This document shows positions 26,303-34,198 of a stretch of DNA of 64,000 nt, piece after piece. The notes under the pieces are model-generated. The model did no database searches. It worked only from the letters and a program-made list of their open reading frames with translations, and was not told where the DNA came from. Source of the stretch: an uncultured Prevotellaceae bacterium (GTDB taxonomy: Bacteria; Bacteroidota; Bacteroidia; Bacteroidales; Bacteroidaceae); NCBI GenBank assembly GCA_902775605.1, contig CACYNE010000002.1:62001-126000 (forward strand), read 5' to 3'. Within the stretch, counting starts at the first letter, position 1, and each line of letters begins with the position of its first letter. A program made the position numbers and the translations under genes.

Positions 26303-27520
26303 ATGGACACAAAGCATATTCACATTAGTGACTATAACTATCCCTTGCCCGACGAGTGCATCGCCAAGTTTCCCCTGGCCCAGCGCGACCAGTCAAAGTT
26401 GCTCATCTATAACCATGGTGAGGTGGGCGAGGACACGTTCTGCAATCTCCCTTCGCACCTGCCTCAGGGTGCGCTGATGGTCTTCAATAATACCAAGGTT
26501 ATCCAGGCCCGCCTGCACTTCCGCAAGGAAACGGGTGCCCTCATCGAGGTCTTCCTGCTCGAACCCGCCGAGCCTTCCGACTATGAGTTGATGTTCCAGA
26601 TGCGCGGCCATTGCTCGTGGTACTGCCTTGTGGGCAATCTCAAAAAATGGAAGGAGGGCACGCTCCATCGCCAGTTGACCATTGGCGACGTGACGTTTAC
26701 CATGAGTGCCACCCGCGGACCGCTCCACGGCACCAGTCATCGCATCGACTTTACGTGGGACAACGACAGCATCTCCTTTGCCGAGATTCTCGAATCAATG
26801 GGTGAACTGCCCATTCCGCCATATCTGAACCGCGAAACGCAGGAGAGCGACAAGACCACCTATCAGACCGTCTATTCCAAGATCAAGGGCAGCGTGGCTG
26901 CTCCCACTGCTGGCCTGCATTTCACGCCTGCCGTGCTCAGCGCCATCGATGCTCATGGCATAGACCGCGAGGAACTCACCCTACATGTGGGTGCCGGCAC
27001 ATTCAAGCCTGTGAAGAGCGAGGAGATTGAGGGTCACGAGATGCACACCGAATATGTCAGCGTGCGCCGTCAGACGCTCGAAAAACTGTTGGCTCACCAC
27101 TGTCAGGCCATCGCCGTGGGCACCACCAGCGTGCGCACCCTTGAGAGCCTTTATTTCATGGGCTGCAAGGTGCTGAATAATCCCGATATCCAGGAGGCCG
27201 ACCTCCATGTGAACCAGTGGGAACCCTATGAGGATGGCGGTCCTAAGGCCGATGTCAAGAGTGCCATTGACGCCCTGCTGCAGTGGCTCGACCGCAACGG
27301 CCTGTCCACTCTGCACAGCAGCACCCAGATCATCATTGCTCCGGGTTACGACTATAAGATTGTAAAGATGCTGGTCACCAATTTCCACCAGCCGCAGTCC
27401 ACGCTACTCCTCTTGGTCAGCGCCTTTGTTCATGGCGACTGGCATAAGATCTACGACTACGCCCTGGCTCACGACTTCCGTTTCCTGAGCTATGGCGACA
27501 GCTCGCTGCTCATCCCTTGA
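26303..27520 (+). CDS. queA: tRNA preQ1(34) S-adenosylmethionine ribosyltransferase-isomerase
   Basis: Transfers and isomerises the ribose of AdoMet onto preQ1 in tRNA to give epoxyqueuosine. At 405 residues it is longer than the E. coli enzyme (about 356). Family motifs include LPDECIAKFPLAQRDQSKLL, VFNNTKVIQARL, AAPTAGLHFT, LHVGAGTFKPV and GTTSVRTLES. The C-terminus overlaps the convergent dehydrogenase gene by 11 bases. Other queuosine genes are not present in the window. Confidence 0.95.
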   Translation: MDTKHIHISDYNYPLPDECIAKFPLAQRDQSKLLIYNHGEVGEDTFCNLPSHLPQGALMVFNNTKVIQARLHFRKETGALIEVFLLEPAEPSDYELMFQMRGHCSWYCLVGNLKKWKEGTLHRQLTIGDVTFTMSATRGPLHGTSHRIDFTWDNDSISFAEILESMGELPIPPYLNRETQESDKTTYQTVYSKIKGSVAAPTAGLHFTPAVLSAIDAHGIDREELTLHVGAGTFKPVKSEEIEGHEMHTEYVSVRRQTLEKLLAHHCQAIAVGTTSVRTLESLYFMGCKVLNNPDIQEADLHVNQWEPYEDGGPKADVKSAIDALLQWLDRNGLSTLHSSTQIIIAPGYDYKIVKMLVTNFHQPQSTLLLLVSAFVHGDWHKIYDYALAHDFRFLSYGDSSLLIP

Positions 27521-28484
27521 TGCCTACCACGTTGCGGGGCTTTCCCTCAACGAATGCGCGCACATTGCCGATGGCCACCTCTGTGAGGCGGGCCCGGGCT
27601 TCGGTTGATGCCCAGGCAATGTGGGGCGTGATGTAGGCATTGTCGCACGCCAGCAGTGGGTTATCTGCCTTGGCGGGCTCTTCCGTCAACACATCGGCAC
27701 AGAAGGCCCCCAGGCGTCCTGTGTTCAGAGCCTCGGCCACATCCTTGTCGTTCACCAGTGGGCCTCGTCCTGTGTTAATCAGGATGGCTGTCGGCTTCAT
27801 CTTCTGTAGCGTCTGTGCGTTGATCAGGTGCTTTGTGTCGGGTGTCAGCGGACAGTGCAGGCTCAGCACGTCGCTCTCTGCCAACAACTCTTCCATCGTT
27901 CTTTTCCCGATATAGTCCGGCAGCATGTCGGCCGCCTTGCTCGTCTGTGCCACCACCTTCATGCCAAAAGCATGGGCGATGGCTGCCACGTGTTGACCGA
28001 TGTTGCCCAGCCCCACAATGCCAAAGGTCTTGCCTGCCAACTCCGTCAGTGGCGCGTCCCAATAACAGAAGTCAGGACTCTTTGTCCATCGACCTTGTCG
28101 GTTCTCGCTGGCGTAGTGCTCCGTGTGGTTGGTCACTGTGAGCAGGTGTGAGAAAACCATCTGCGCCACGCTCTCAGTGCTGTAGGCCGGCACGTTGGTC
28201 ACCACGATGCCCCGTTCGCTGGCAGCCTCCAGGTCCACCACGTTATAACCCGTGGCCAGCACGCCGATATACCTCAAACAGGGCATTTGCTCCATCTCCT
28301 TTCGTCCAAGAATCACCTTGTTCGTCAGCACAATCTCTGCGTCCTTTGCCCGCGCCACGGTCTCCTCGGCTCTGGTGCGCTCATAAACGGTCAGTTCCCC
28401 CATCTCCTCCAGCGCCTGCCATGCCTGTGCGCTCGGGTCGGCCGTATAGCCGTCAAGTATCACGATTTTATTCATATCTTTCAT
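27510..28484 (-). CDS. D-2-hydroxyacid dehydrogenase (glycerate/hydroxypyruvate type)
   Basis: A 324-residue NAD-dependent dehydrogenase of the D-isomer-specific family. The nucleotide fold shows FGIVGLGNIGQHVA, and the catalytic set includes INTGRGPLVND (Arg), the following Glu in LTEEPA and His in YITPHIAW. The closest pattern is hydroxypyruvate/glycerate dehydrogenase, but substrate cannot be fixed from sequence. The true start may be Met4 (28475). It is monocistronic on the minus strand, with its own promoter at 28579-28610, and overlaps queA tail to tail by 11 bases. It is distinct from the serA-like gene at 47 kb. Confidence 0.88.
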   Translation of the reverse strand: MKDMNKIVILDGYTADPSAQAWQALEEMGELTVYERTRAEETVARAKDAEIVLTNKVILGRKEMEQMPCLRYIGVLATGYNVVDLEAASERGIVVTNVPAYSTESVAQMVFSHLLTVTNHTEHYASENRQGRWTKSPDFCYWDAPLTELAGKTFGIVGLGNIGQHVAAIAHAFGMKVVAQTSKAADMLPDYIGKRTMEELLAESDVLSLHCPLTPDTKHLINAQTLQKMKPTAILINTGRGPLVNDKDVAEALNTGRLGAFCADVLTEEPAKADNPLLACDNAYITPHIAWASTEARARLTEVAIGNVRAFVEGKPRNVVGIKG

Positions 28485-28578
28485 CTAATTTTTGGTGTGG
28501 TTGTTTTCATCATTTATTCCTTTCATCTTGAGCAACCATTCAAAATTGGTTTCTTCAAAATAGATTTTTTTCATACTG

Positions 28579-28610
28579 CAAAAATAATAAATTTTTAAGC
28601 GAAATCCAAA
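28579..28610 (-). promoter_or_regulatory. Promoter of the 2-hydroxyacid dehydrogenase gene
   Basis: On the minus strand, TTTG (28607-28610), a 20-base spacer and TATTTTTG (28579-28586). The start codon is about 95 bases downstream. Confidence 0.65.
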
Positions 28611-28680
28611 TTTTCTCTCATTTTTTTCTAAGCAGGCCTTTCCCAAGTACCAATCTCTAGATAACGTATGATCAACTCCT

Positions 28681-28758
28681 CTTGTCCTTCGCTTGTCCTC
28701 CTCTTGTTCTTCGCTTGTTGTCCAGTTGTTGTTCAGTTGTTGTCCAGTTGTTGTCCAG
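28681..28758. repeat. Degenerate 11-base tandem repeat, seven units
   Basis: Units begin CTTGTCCTTCG (28681), CTTGTCCTCCT, CTTGTTCTTCG, a 12-base CTTGTTGTCCAG, then TTGTTGTTCAG and two identical TTGTTGTCCAG. The units drift steadily from the CTTGTCC type to the TTGTTGTCCAG type. Confidence 0.85.
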
Positions 28759-28779
28759 TGTTTGACTGAACAACAACTG
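28723..28779. repeat. 15-base perfect inverted repeat
   Basis: CAGTTGTTGTTCAGT at 28723-28737 is exactly complementary to 28765-28779, with a 27-base loop containing two of the 11-base units. It is not followed by a T run on the plus strand, so a terminator is doubtful. Confidence 0.75.
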
Positions 28780-28964
28780 AAGAAGAACCGAACATGAATT
28801 GCACAAGAATATGAGGTACCATGGCATGGGATATGAGGAAAATTTGAGGTAGATATGAGGTTGATTGATGGGTGCCGCTGGCGGCAATTCGTTTTCAAAT
28901 TATTCTTGAATCCAAAGATTTTTAAGTGACACGACAATTTTTACGGAATAACTTACTCCAATGC

Positions 28965-28995
28965 TTTTATGTATCAAAAATAATTCGTAACTTTG
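28965..28995 (+). promoter_or_regulatory. Promoter of the EamA exporter operon
   Basis: TTTT (28965-28968), a 19-base spacer and TAACTTTG (28988-28995). It lies inside a longer open frame and supports the downstream start at 29067. Confidence 0.65.
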
Positions 28996-29066
28996 CAAGC
29001 GAAGTGGGAATGTATTGTATTATATACAATAAAAGCAATGAGCGAAGAATTATCCATTATAACGAT

Positions 29067-29996
29067 ATGACAAATAGGAGTATATTCCAACGCCCGGTGT
29101 GGGCGGCAGTGCTGGCGTTTACAGCCGCATTCCTGTGGGGATGGGCCTATCCGCTGATCAAGCTTGGCTTTGCCGAGTTTGAGATTACGACGGAGATGAC
29201 GGGCAGCAAGATGCTGTTTGCCGGCATTCGCTTTTTCATATCGGGAATAATCATACTGGCCGTGGCGCGCATGACGCATAGGCAGTTTGGACTGAAAGAG
29301 GAGGCCCGAGATCGGGCATGGGGAAGTGCGCTGTTTCTGCTGGCGTTCACCCTGCTGAACACGACGCTGCACTATGCCTGCTTCTACATCGGCCTGTCGC
29401 ACAGCCAGGGCAGCAGGGCGGCCATCCTGAACTCGCTGAGCGTGTTTGTGCTGGTGCTGTTGGCCTGCCTGTTCTTCAAGAGCGACAGGCTGACGCTGAG
29501 AAAGGTCATAGGCTGCAGCGTGGGCTTTGCGGGCATCATGGCGCTGAACGTGAGCGGCGAGGAGAGCGGGCGGTTTACTTGGCTGGGCGACGGCATGATT
29601 ATTCTGAATGCGCTGTGCGGCGCCCTGGCAGGACTGATGACCAGGGGCGTGGGCAAGCGGGTGGACGTCTTCGTGGGCACGGGCTATAGCCTGGGCATCG
29701 GCGGCGCCCTGCTGATGATTCCCGGCGTGGTGATGGGTGGCTCGCTGCCTCATGTCACCATCGTCGGACTCATTTATCTGCTGCTGCTCATTGGCATCTC
29801 GACGATAGGCTTTACGCTGTATAACAAGTTGCTGACGTGCAATCCGGTGGGCAAGATCGCGATATGGAACTCGCTGATTCCCGTGGTGGGCGCCGTCACG
29901 TCGTGCGTGTGCCTGAACGAGGTGTTTGTGTGGAACTATGTGGTGGCCGCCACGCTGACCACTGCCGGCATTTATGTGATTAACAAAGGAAAATAG
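29067..29996 (+). CDS. EamA/DMT-family transporter
   Basis: A 309-residue inner-membrane protein with about ten helices arranged as two EamA repeats, typical of drug/metabolite exporters. The first helix carries FLWGWAYPLIKLGF, and the second repeat holds GALAGLMTRGVGKR and SLIPVVGAVTSCVCLNEVF. The frame stays open up to 28926, but the promoter at 28965-28995 lies inside that extension, so ATG at 29067 is chosen. An SGNH hydrolase gene follows 7 bases later as a probable operon partner. Substrate unknown; family members export amino acids, nucleosides or similar small metabolites. Confidence 0.88.
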   Translation: MTNRSIFQRPVWAAVLAFTAAFLWGWAYPLIKLGFAEFEITTEMTGSKMLFAGIRFFISGIIILAVARMTHRQFGLKEEARDRAWGSALFLLAFTLLNTTLHYACFYIGLSHSQGSRAAILNSLSVFVLVLLACLFFKSDRLTLRKVIGCSVGFAGIMALNVSGEESGRFTWLGDGMIILNALCGALAGLMTRGVGKRVDVFVGTGYSLGIGGALLMIPGVVMGGSLPHVTIVGLIYLLLLIGISTIGFTLYNKLLTCNPVGKIAIWNSLIPVVGAVTSCVCLNEVFVWNYVVAATLTTAGIYVINKGK

Positions 29997-30003
29997 AAGA
30001 GAT

Positions 30004-31149
30004 ATGACAGAGAACAACAAATGGGTGGCCTGCTGGGGCAATGCCACTTCGATAACCAACCGCAGCGAGGCCATCTACGCCAAGGACCTGACGCTGCGCT
30101 ATCCCATCAGAATGTGTTTCAGCGGGTCGATGCTGCGCTTCCGCTTCTCGAACCTTACGGGAACGGAACCGGTGACGCTGACTAAGGTGTTTGTGAATCA
30201 CACGCCCATCACCTTCGGTGGTGAGACGAGTGTGGTGCTGATGCCTGGCAAGGAAACGGAGAGCGACGAGATCAGTTTTGCCATGAGTCGTGGCGACACC
30301 ATCAACGTGAGCATCTATCTGGCTGGCTTTACGCAGATGAACAGCGGCACACTGATTACGGGGCCGCTGTCGAAAGGCTCGTATGCCTATGGCGACTATG
30401 CCGAGGCCGACGAGTTGCCGCTCGACCTGACACGCCACACCAACTGGTTCTACTTCCTCAACACCATCGACGTGCTGACCTCGGCAGAGAATCACGCCAT
30501 CGTATGCTATGGCGACTCTATCACGGCGCAGTCGTGGCCCGACTATATGGCTCAGCAGGCCTTCGGCACGAATGCCGCCATCATCCGTCGTGCCGTGAGT
30601 GGCACGCGCATCCTGCGCCAGTATGACTGCATCACCTATCAGGCCTACGGACTGAAGGGTGCCACGCGTTTCCCCATCGAGATGAATGTGGCTGGTGCAA
30701 CGGATGTCATCATACAGCATGGCATCAACGACATCATCCATCCTGTGGGAACGGATGTCAACCCCTTCCGACCCTGGAGCGACCTGCCCACGGTGGAGGA
30801 GATGGAGCGCGGGGTGGAGGATATCTATGTGAAGCCCGCCAAGGCGCAGGGGCTGAAGGTGTGGAGCGGCACCTTGCTGCCCATCTACGGATGGCGCACC
30901 TACAACGAGGACCGCGAGACGATGCGTCAACAGTTTAACGCCTGGCTGCGCACGTCGCCCATCTTCGACGGTTGCATCGACTTTGACGCAGCGGTGCGCA
31001 GCATCACCAATCCCAAGGCCTTTGCCGAGGGCTTTGACAGTGGCGACCACCTGCATCCCAGTGAGCGGGCCTATGAGGCGATGGCGCAGGCGGCTGCCCA
31101 TAAGCTGATACGCTATACGCCACGATACGACCACGAGGAGTTGTACTAA
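30004..31149 (+). CDS. SGNH/GDSL-family hydrolase
   Basis: A 381-residue hydrolase. The N-terminal 150 residues are beta-rich and may bind a carbohydrate. The catalytic part has CYGDSITAQS (nucleophile Ser), an HGINDI block and GDHLHPSERAY (Asp and His). No signal peptide is visible, so it is probably cytoplasmic unless exported another way. Relatives are acyl or acetyl esterases acting on lipids or glycans. It shares the exporter transcript (7-base gap) and ends at a strong bidirectional terminator. The link between exporter and esterase is only positional. Confidence 0.86.
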   Translation: MTENNKWVACWGNATSITNRSEAIYAKDLTLRYPIRMCFSGSMLRFRFSNLTGTEPVTLTKVFVNHTPITFGGETSVVLMPGKETESDEISFAMSRGDTINVSIYLAGFTQMNSGTLITGPLSKGSYAYGDYAEADELPLDLTRHTNWFYFLNTIDVLTSAENHAIVCYGDSITAQSWPDYMAQQAFGTNAAIIRRAVSGTRILRQYDCITYQAYGLKGATRFPIEMNVAGATDVIIQHGINDIIHPVGTDVNPFRPWSDLPTVEEMERGVEDIYVKPAKAQGLKVWSGTLLPIYGWRTYNEDRETMRQQFNAWLRTSPIFDGCIDFDAAVRSITNPKAFAEGFDSGDHLHPSERAYEAMAQAAAHKLIRYTPRYDHEELY

Positions 31150-31163
31150 AGACTATAAAAACG

Positions 31164-31205
31164 AAGAGGAGCATCTGGTGGGATGCTCCTCTTGCTTTTA
31201 AAAAA
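31164..31205. terminator. Bidirectional terminator between SGNH gene and araA
   Basis: Perfect 12-base-pair stem (AAGAGGAGCATC at 31164-31175 with 31182-31193) and a 6-base loop. A T run follows on the plus strand after GC, and an A run precedes the stem, giving a T run for minus-strand transcripts. Confidence 0.85.
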
Positions 31206-31234
31206 ATCGGTTGTCTGTTGTTTTTTTGTTTTGA

Positions 31235-32773
31235 TTACTTCAGTGCCTTGTTCAGCATGTAGTACATCTCGTTGTTCTGAAGCTGCTGCTTGAACTCATA
31301 AGTCTTGGTGTCCTTATTGATCTTGACGTACTCGATGCCAACCATCTCGGCGAAGTCTTCCCAGTACTCCTCGGTGATGTCGTAAGAGAAGGCACTGTGG
31401 TGGGTACCACCGGCCAGAATCCAGGCGCCGGCACCAATCTCGAACGTGGGCTGGGGCACCCAGAGGGCGCTGGCCACGGGCAGGTGGGGCATGGGCTTGG
31501 GCTCGATGCACTCAACCTCGGAAGAGATAAGGCGGAAGCGATTGCCGAGGTCAACAACAGTGGCCTTGATGCCACGACCGGTCTTCGAGGTGAACACCAG
31601 ACGGGCGGTCTGCTGCTTGCGGATGCCGATGCCGAGGAAGTGAACCTCGAGCTTGGGCTTGTCGGTAGCAATCAGCGGGCAAACCTCGAGCATGTGGCTC
31701 TGCAGGCTGGATGACTGCGTGCCGGCGAAGTTGAGGGTGTAGTCTTCAAGGAATGAGCAACCAGTAGGCATGCCCTGCTGCATGACCCACAGGGTGCGAT
31801 AGAGGCAAGAGGTCTTCCAGTCGCCCTCGGCGCCGAAGCCATAACCCTCGGCCATCAGACGCTGTGCAGCCAGACCAGGAATCTGGTCGAAGCCACAGAA
31901 AGTGGGTGAGTCGATATCAGCATCGCCCAGGTCGTCGAAGTTGGTGGTGAAGGCAGTAGCGCCCTCGTCCTTCAGTACGCGGCGCAGGGCAATCTCGGCC
32001 TTGGCAGCGTTCTTCACCTTCTCCCAGTAAACCTGCTCGCCGCTCTCGTCAATCTTGATGGTGTAGAGCTTCTTGTATTCCTCAACCAAAGCGTCAGCCT
32101 CGGCGTCGGTAACCTTCTTGAAGTAGTCCATCAGAGAAGAGACGGGGTAGTAGTCCACATGGTAACCCATGCGCTGCTCAAACTCCACGCGGTCGCCATC
32201 GGTCACGGCTACGTTGTTCATGTTCATACCGAACATCAGACAGCGGACGTTCTTGGCATCGGCCACACCGGCTGCCACACGAGCCCAAACGGCAATCTTC
32301 TTCTGAGCCTCCTGGTCCTTCCAGTAACCGCAAACCACCTTGCGAGATACACGCATGCGGGTGCAGATGTGTCCGAACTCGATGTCACCGTGAGCACTCT
32401 GGTTCAGGTTCATGAAGTCCATGTCGATGGTGTCCCAGGGAATTTCTGCGTTGTACTGGGTGTGGAAGTGGAGGAGAGGCTTCTGCAGCTTCTGCAGGCC
32501 CTTGATCCACATCTTGGCGGGTGAGAAGGTGTGCATCCAGGTGATGATACCTACGCACTTCTCGTCGCTGTTGGCAGCGAGCATCACCTGCTCAACTTCC
32601 TTCGAGCTGTTGGCTGTGCCCTTATATACAATCTTCACGGGGATATTGCCAGAGGCGTTCAGGCCCTCGACCATCTCCTTAGAGTGACTATCAACGGCAA
32701 CAACGGCGTCGCCTCCGTAGAGCAACTGTGCACCAGTTACCCACCATACTTCTAAATTCTCAAATGCTTTCAT
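31235..32773 (-). CDS. araA: L-arabinose isomerase
   Basis: Converts L-arabinose to L-ribulose, the first intracellular step of arabinose use. At 512 residues it matches the family length (about 500). It starts LEVWWVTGAQLLYG, the AraA opening. CPLIATDKPKLEVHFLGIG and AGGTHHSAFSY, carrying an active-site histidine, lie near the C-terminus. It is the last gene of the six-gene operon, 21 bases after araD, and ends at a strong terminator. Manganese-dependent catalysis is expected from the family. Confidence 0.96.
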   Translation of the reverse strand: MKAFENLEVWWVTGAQLLYGGDAVVAVDSHSKEMVEGLNASGNIPVKIVYKGTANSSKEVEQVMLAANSDEKCVGIITWMHTFSPAKMWIKGLQKLQKPLLHFHTQYNAEIPWDTIDMDFMNLNQSAHGDIEFGHICTRMRVSRKVVCGYWKDQEAQKKIAVWARVAAGVADAKNVRCLMFGMNMNNVAVTDGDRVEFEQRMGYHVDYYPVSSLMDYFKKVTDAEADALVEEYKKLYTIKIDESGEQVYWEKVKNAAKAEIALRRVLKDEGATAFTTNFDDLGDADIDSPTFCGFDQIPGLAAQRLMAEGYGFGAEGDWKTSCLYRTLWVMQQGMPTGCSFLEDYTLNFAGTQSSSLQSHMLEVCPLIATDKPKLEVHFLGIGIRKQQTARLVFTSKTGRGIKATVVDLGNRFRLISSEVECIEPKPMPHLPVASALWVPQPTFEIGAGAWILAGGTHHSAFSYDITEEYWEDFAEMVGIEYVKINKDTKTYEFKQQLQNNEMYYMLNKALK

Positions 32774-32794
32774 GTCAAATTTGTATTTTAGTGA

Positions 32795-33505
32795 TTAGTG
32801 TTTCTGTCCCTTCTGGCCATAATAGGCGTTGGGGCCATGTTTACGCATGTAGTGCTTCTCGACGAGCAACGGATTCATGGTGAGGGCGGGGTTCACCGAG
32901 AAGGCTACGAAAGCCATCTTGGCGCACTGCTCCATCACCTTGGCGTTGTAAACAGCGTTGTCGGGTGAGGTGCCCCACGAGAACGGACCGTGGTTCTTCA
33001 CCAGCACAGCGGGGGTGTGGTCGGGATTGATCTTGCGGATGTTCAGGATCTCGTCAACAATGACGTTACCTGTCTCCAACTCGTACTGACCCTTTACCTC
33101 TGCCTCGGTCATATCGCGGGTGCAGGGGATATCCTTGTAGAAATAGTCGGCATGAGTGGTGCCGATGTTGGGGATGTCCTTGCCTGCCTGAGCGAAAGCG
33201 GTGGCGTAGGTAGAGTGGGTGTGGACCACGCCCTGAATGTTGGGGAAAGCCTTATATAAAACAAGGTGTGTGGGAGTGTCGCTCGATGGGTTCAGGTCGC
33301 CCTCAACCACCTTGCCGCTCTCCAGATCGACCACCACCATGTCCTCAGCTTTCATCTCGTCGTAGCTCACGCCTGAAGGCTTGATGACGACGAGGCCTTT
33401 TTCACGGTCGATACCTGAGACGTTGCCCCAGGTAAAGATTACCAGTCCCTGCTTTACAAGGTCCAGATTGGCCTTGAATACTTTCTGTTTGAGTTCTTCT
33501 AACAT
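32795..33505 (-). CDS. araD: L-ribulose-5-phosphate 4-epimerase
   Basis: Converts L-ribulose 5-phosphate to D-xylulose 5-phosphate for the pentose phosphate pathway. The 236-residue class II aldolase-like protein shows the [10 protein letters not shown] substrate loop, [11 protein letters not shown], the zinc-binding [11 protein letters not shown] histidines and [10 protein letters not shown]. It lies 8 bases after the NUDIX regulator and 21 bases before araA in one operon. The kinase that makes its substrate (araB) is absent from this cluster. Confidence 0.95.
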   Translation of the reverse strand: MLEELKQKVFKANLDLVKQGLVIFTWGNVSGIDREKGLVVIKPSGVSYDEMKAEDMVVVDLESGKVVEGDLNPSSDTPTHLVLYKAFPNIQGVVHTHSTYATAFAQAGKDIPNIGTTHADYFYKDIPCTRDMTEAEVKGQYELETGNVIVDEILNIRKINPDHTPAVLVKNHGPFSWGTSPDNAVYNAKVMEQCAKMAFVAFSVNPALTMNPLLVEKHYMRKHGPNAYYGQKGQKH

Positions 33506-33513
33506 AGTGCAAT

Positions 33514-34188
33514 TTATAATTTAAAGTTAGAGTCTTCGTGATACGCCTTGTTGTTAAAGCGGTACAGGGCGGCACCACGTTTCGATGACTTCTTATCGAT
33601 GAGATCGGTCTTTTCGACGAAGTCCATATCCTTGATGCGCTTGCGGAAGTTGCGCTTGTCAACCTCCTCGCCAATCACGGCCTCGTAGAGGCGCTGCAAC
33701 TGGGTGAGAGTGAAGAGACTGGGCAACAGACGGAAACTGATGGGTGCCGTCTTAATCTTCTGGCGCATGATGTGCAAAGCCTGGTCCACCATCTTGTTGT
33801 GGTCGGAATAGAGAGGGGGAACCTCATTGATGTCCACCCATTCCACCCCATGTTCCAGACGCAGCTGCTCTGAATAGTCCTTGACATTGATCAGCGCATA
33901 ATAGGCAATGGAGATAACGCGCTCGCCAGGGTCTCGGTCAATGCTTCCGAAGGCTCCCACCTGGCGCATATACAGGTTGTTAAGTCCAGTTAAGGTCTCT
34001 AGTGTACGCTGGGCTGCGTCATCGATGCTCTCGTCGGCAGCGACGAAGCCTCCATAGAGGCTCCACTCGCCGCGTCCGGGATCCATCTGGCGTCGGCCGA
34101 TGAGCACCTTCAGCTTCTGTTCATCGAAACCAAAGATGATGACGTCGACCGACACCCAGACTTTTGAATGTTCTTTATAGTAAGTCAT
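33514..34188 (-). CDS. araR: NUDIX-fold transcriptional regulator of arabinose use (AraR-like)
   Basis: A 224-residue protein with an N-terminal NUDIX domain (about residues 10-145) and a C-terminal winged-helix domain (about 155-215, [29 protein letters not shown]). The NUDIX box keeps Gly47, Glu53, Arg61 and Gly68, but the catalytic glutamates are Thr62, Thr65 and Leu66. It is therefore probably a ligand-binding rather than hydrolytic domain. A NUDIX-type AraR controlling arabinose genes is known from Bacteroides, and the position between the transporters and araD supports the same role here. The ligand is expected to be L-arabinose. Confidence 0.85.
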   Translation of the reverse strand: MTYYKEHSKVWVSVDVIIFGFDEQKLKVLIGRRQMDPGRGEWSLYGGFVAADESIDDAAQRTLETLTGLNNLYMRQVGAFGSIDRDPGERVISIAYYALINVKDYSEQLRLEHGVEWVDINEVPPLYSDHNKMVDQALHIMRQKIKTAPISFRLLPSLFTLTQLQRLYEAVIGEEVDKRNFRKRIKDMDFVEKTDLIDKKSSKRGAALYRFNNKAYHEDSNFKL

Positions 34189-34198
34189 ATACTGATTC

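Larger units (their letters stand above)
28485..29066. other. Long intergenic region with repeats and divergent promoters
   Basis: A 582-base AT-rich gap between divergent genes. It holds the dehydrogenase promoter (28579-28610), an 11-base degenerate repeat array (28681-28758) with a 15-base inverted repeat (28723-28779), and the exporter promoter (28965-28995). A 150-codon minus-strand frame crosses the array, but a repeat period that is not a multiple of three and the lack of any recognisable protein argue against coding. I see no tRNA or other RNA gene. Confidence 0.7.

Noticed and set aside
27510-27520. 11-base tail-to-tail overlap of queA and the dehydrogenase
   Set aside because: Both C-termini fit their families. 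Short convergent overlaps are common and need no special explanation.
28681-28779. CRISPR-like array
   Set aside because: Units are 11-12 bases with no spacers between them, and no cas gene is present. The 22-base units at 5291-5356 are likewise contiguous.
28485-28937. 150-codon minus-strand frame in the long intergenic region
   Set aside because: It runs through an 11-base repeat array and a promoter and encodes low-complexity sequence. The array period would break any reading frame on expansion.
28974-31134. Two long minus-strand frames (366 and 384 codons) opposite the exporter and SGNH hydrolase genes
   Set aside because: They are shadows created by GC-rich codon use on the plus strand. 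Their composition is His/Arg/Gln-rich and no promoter or family motif supports them.
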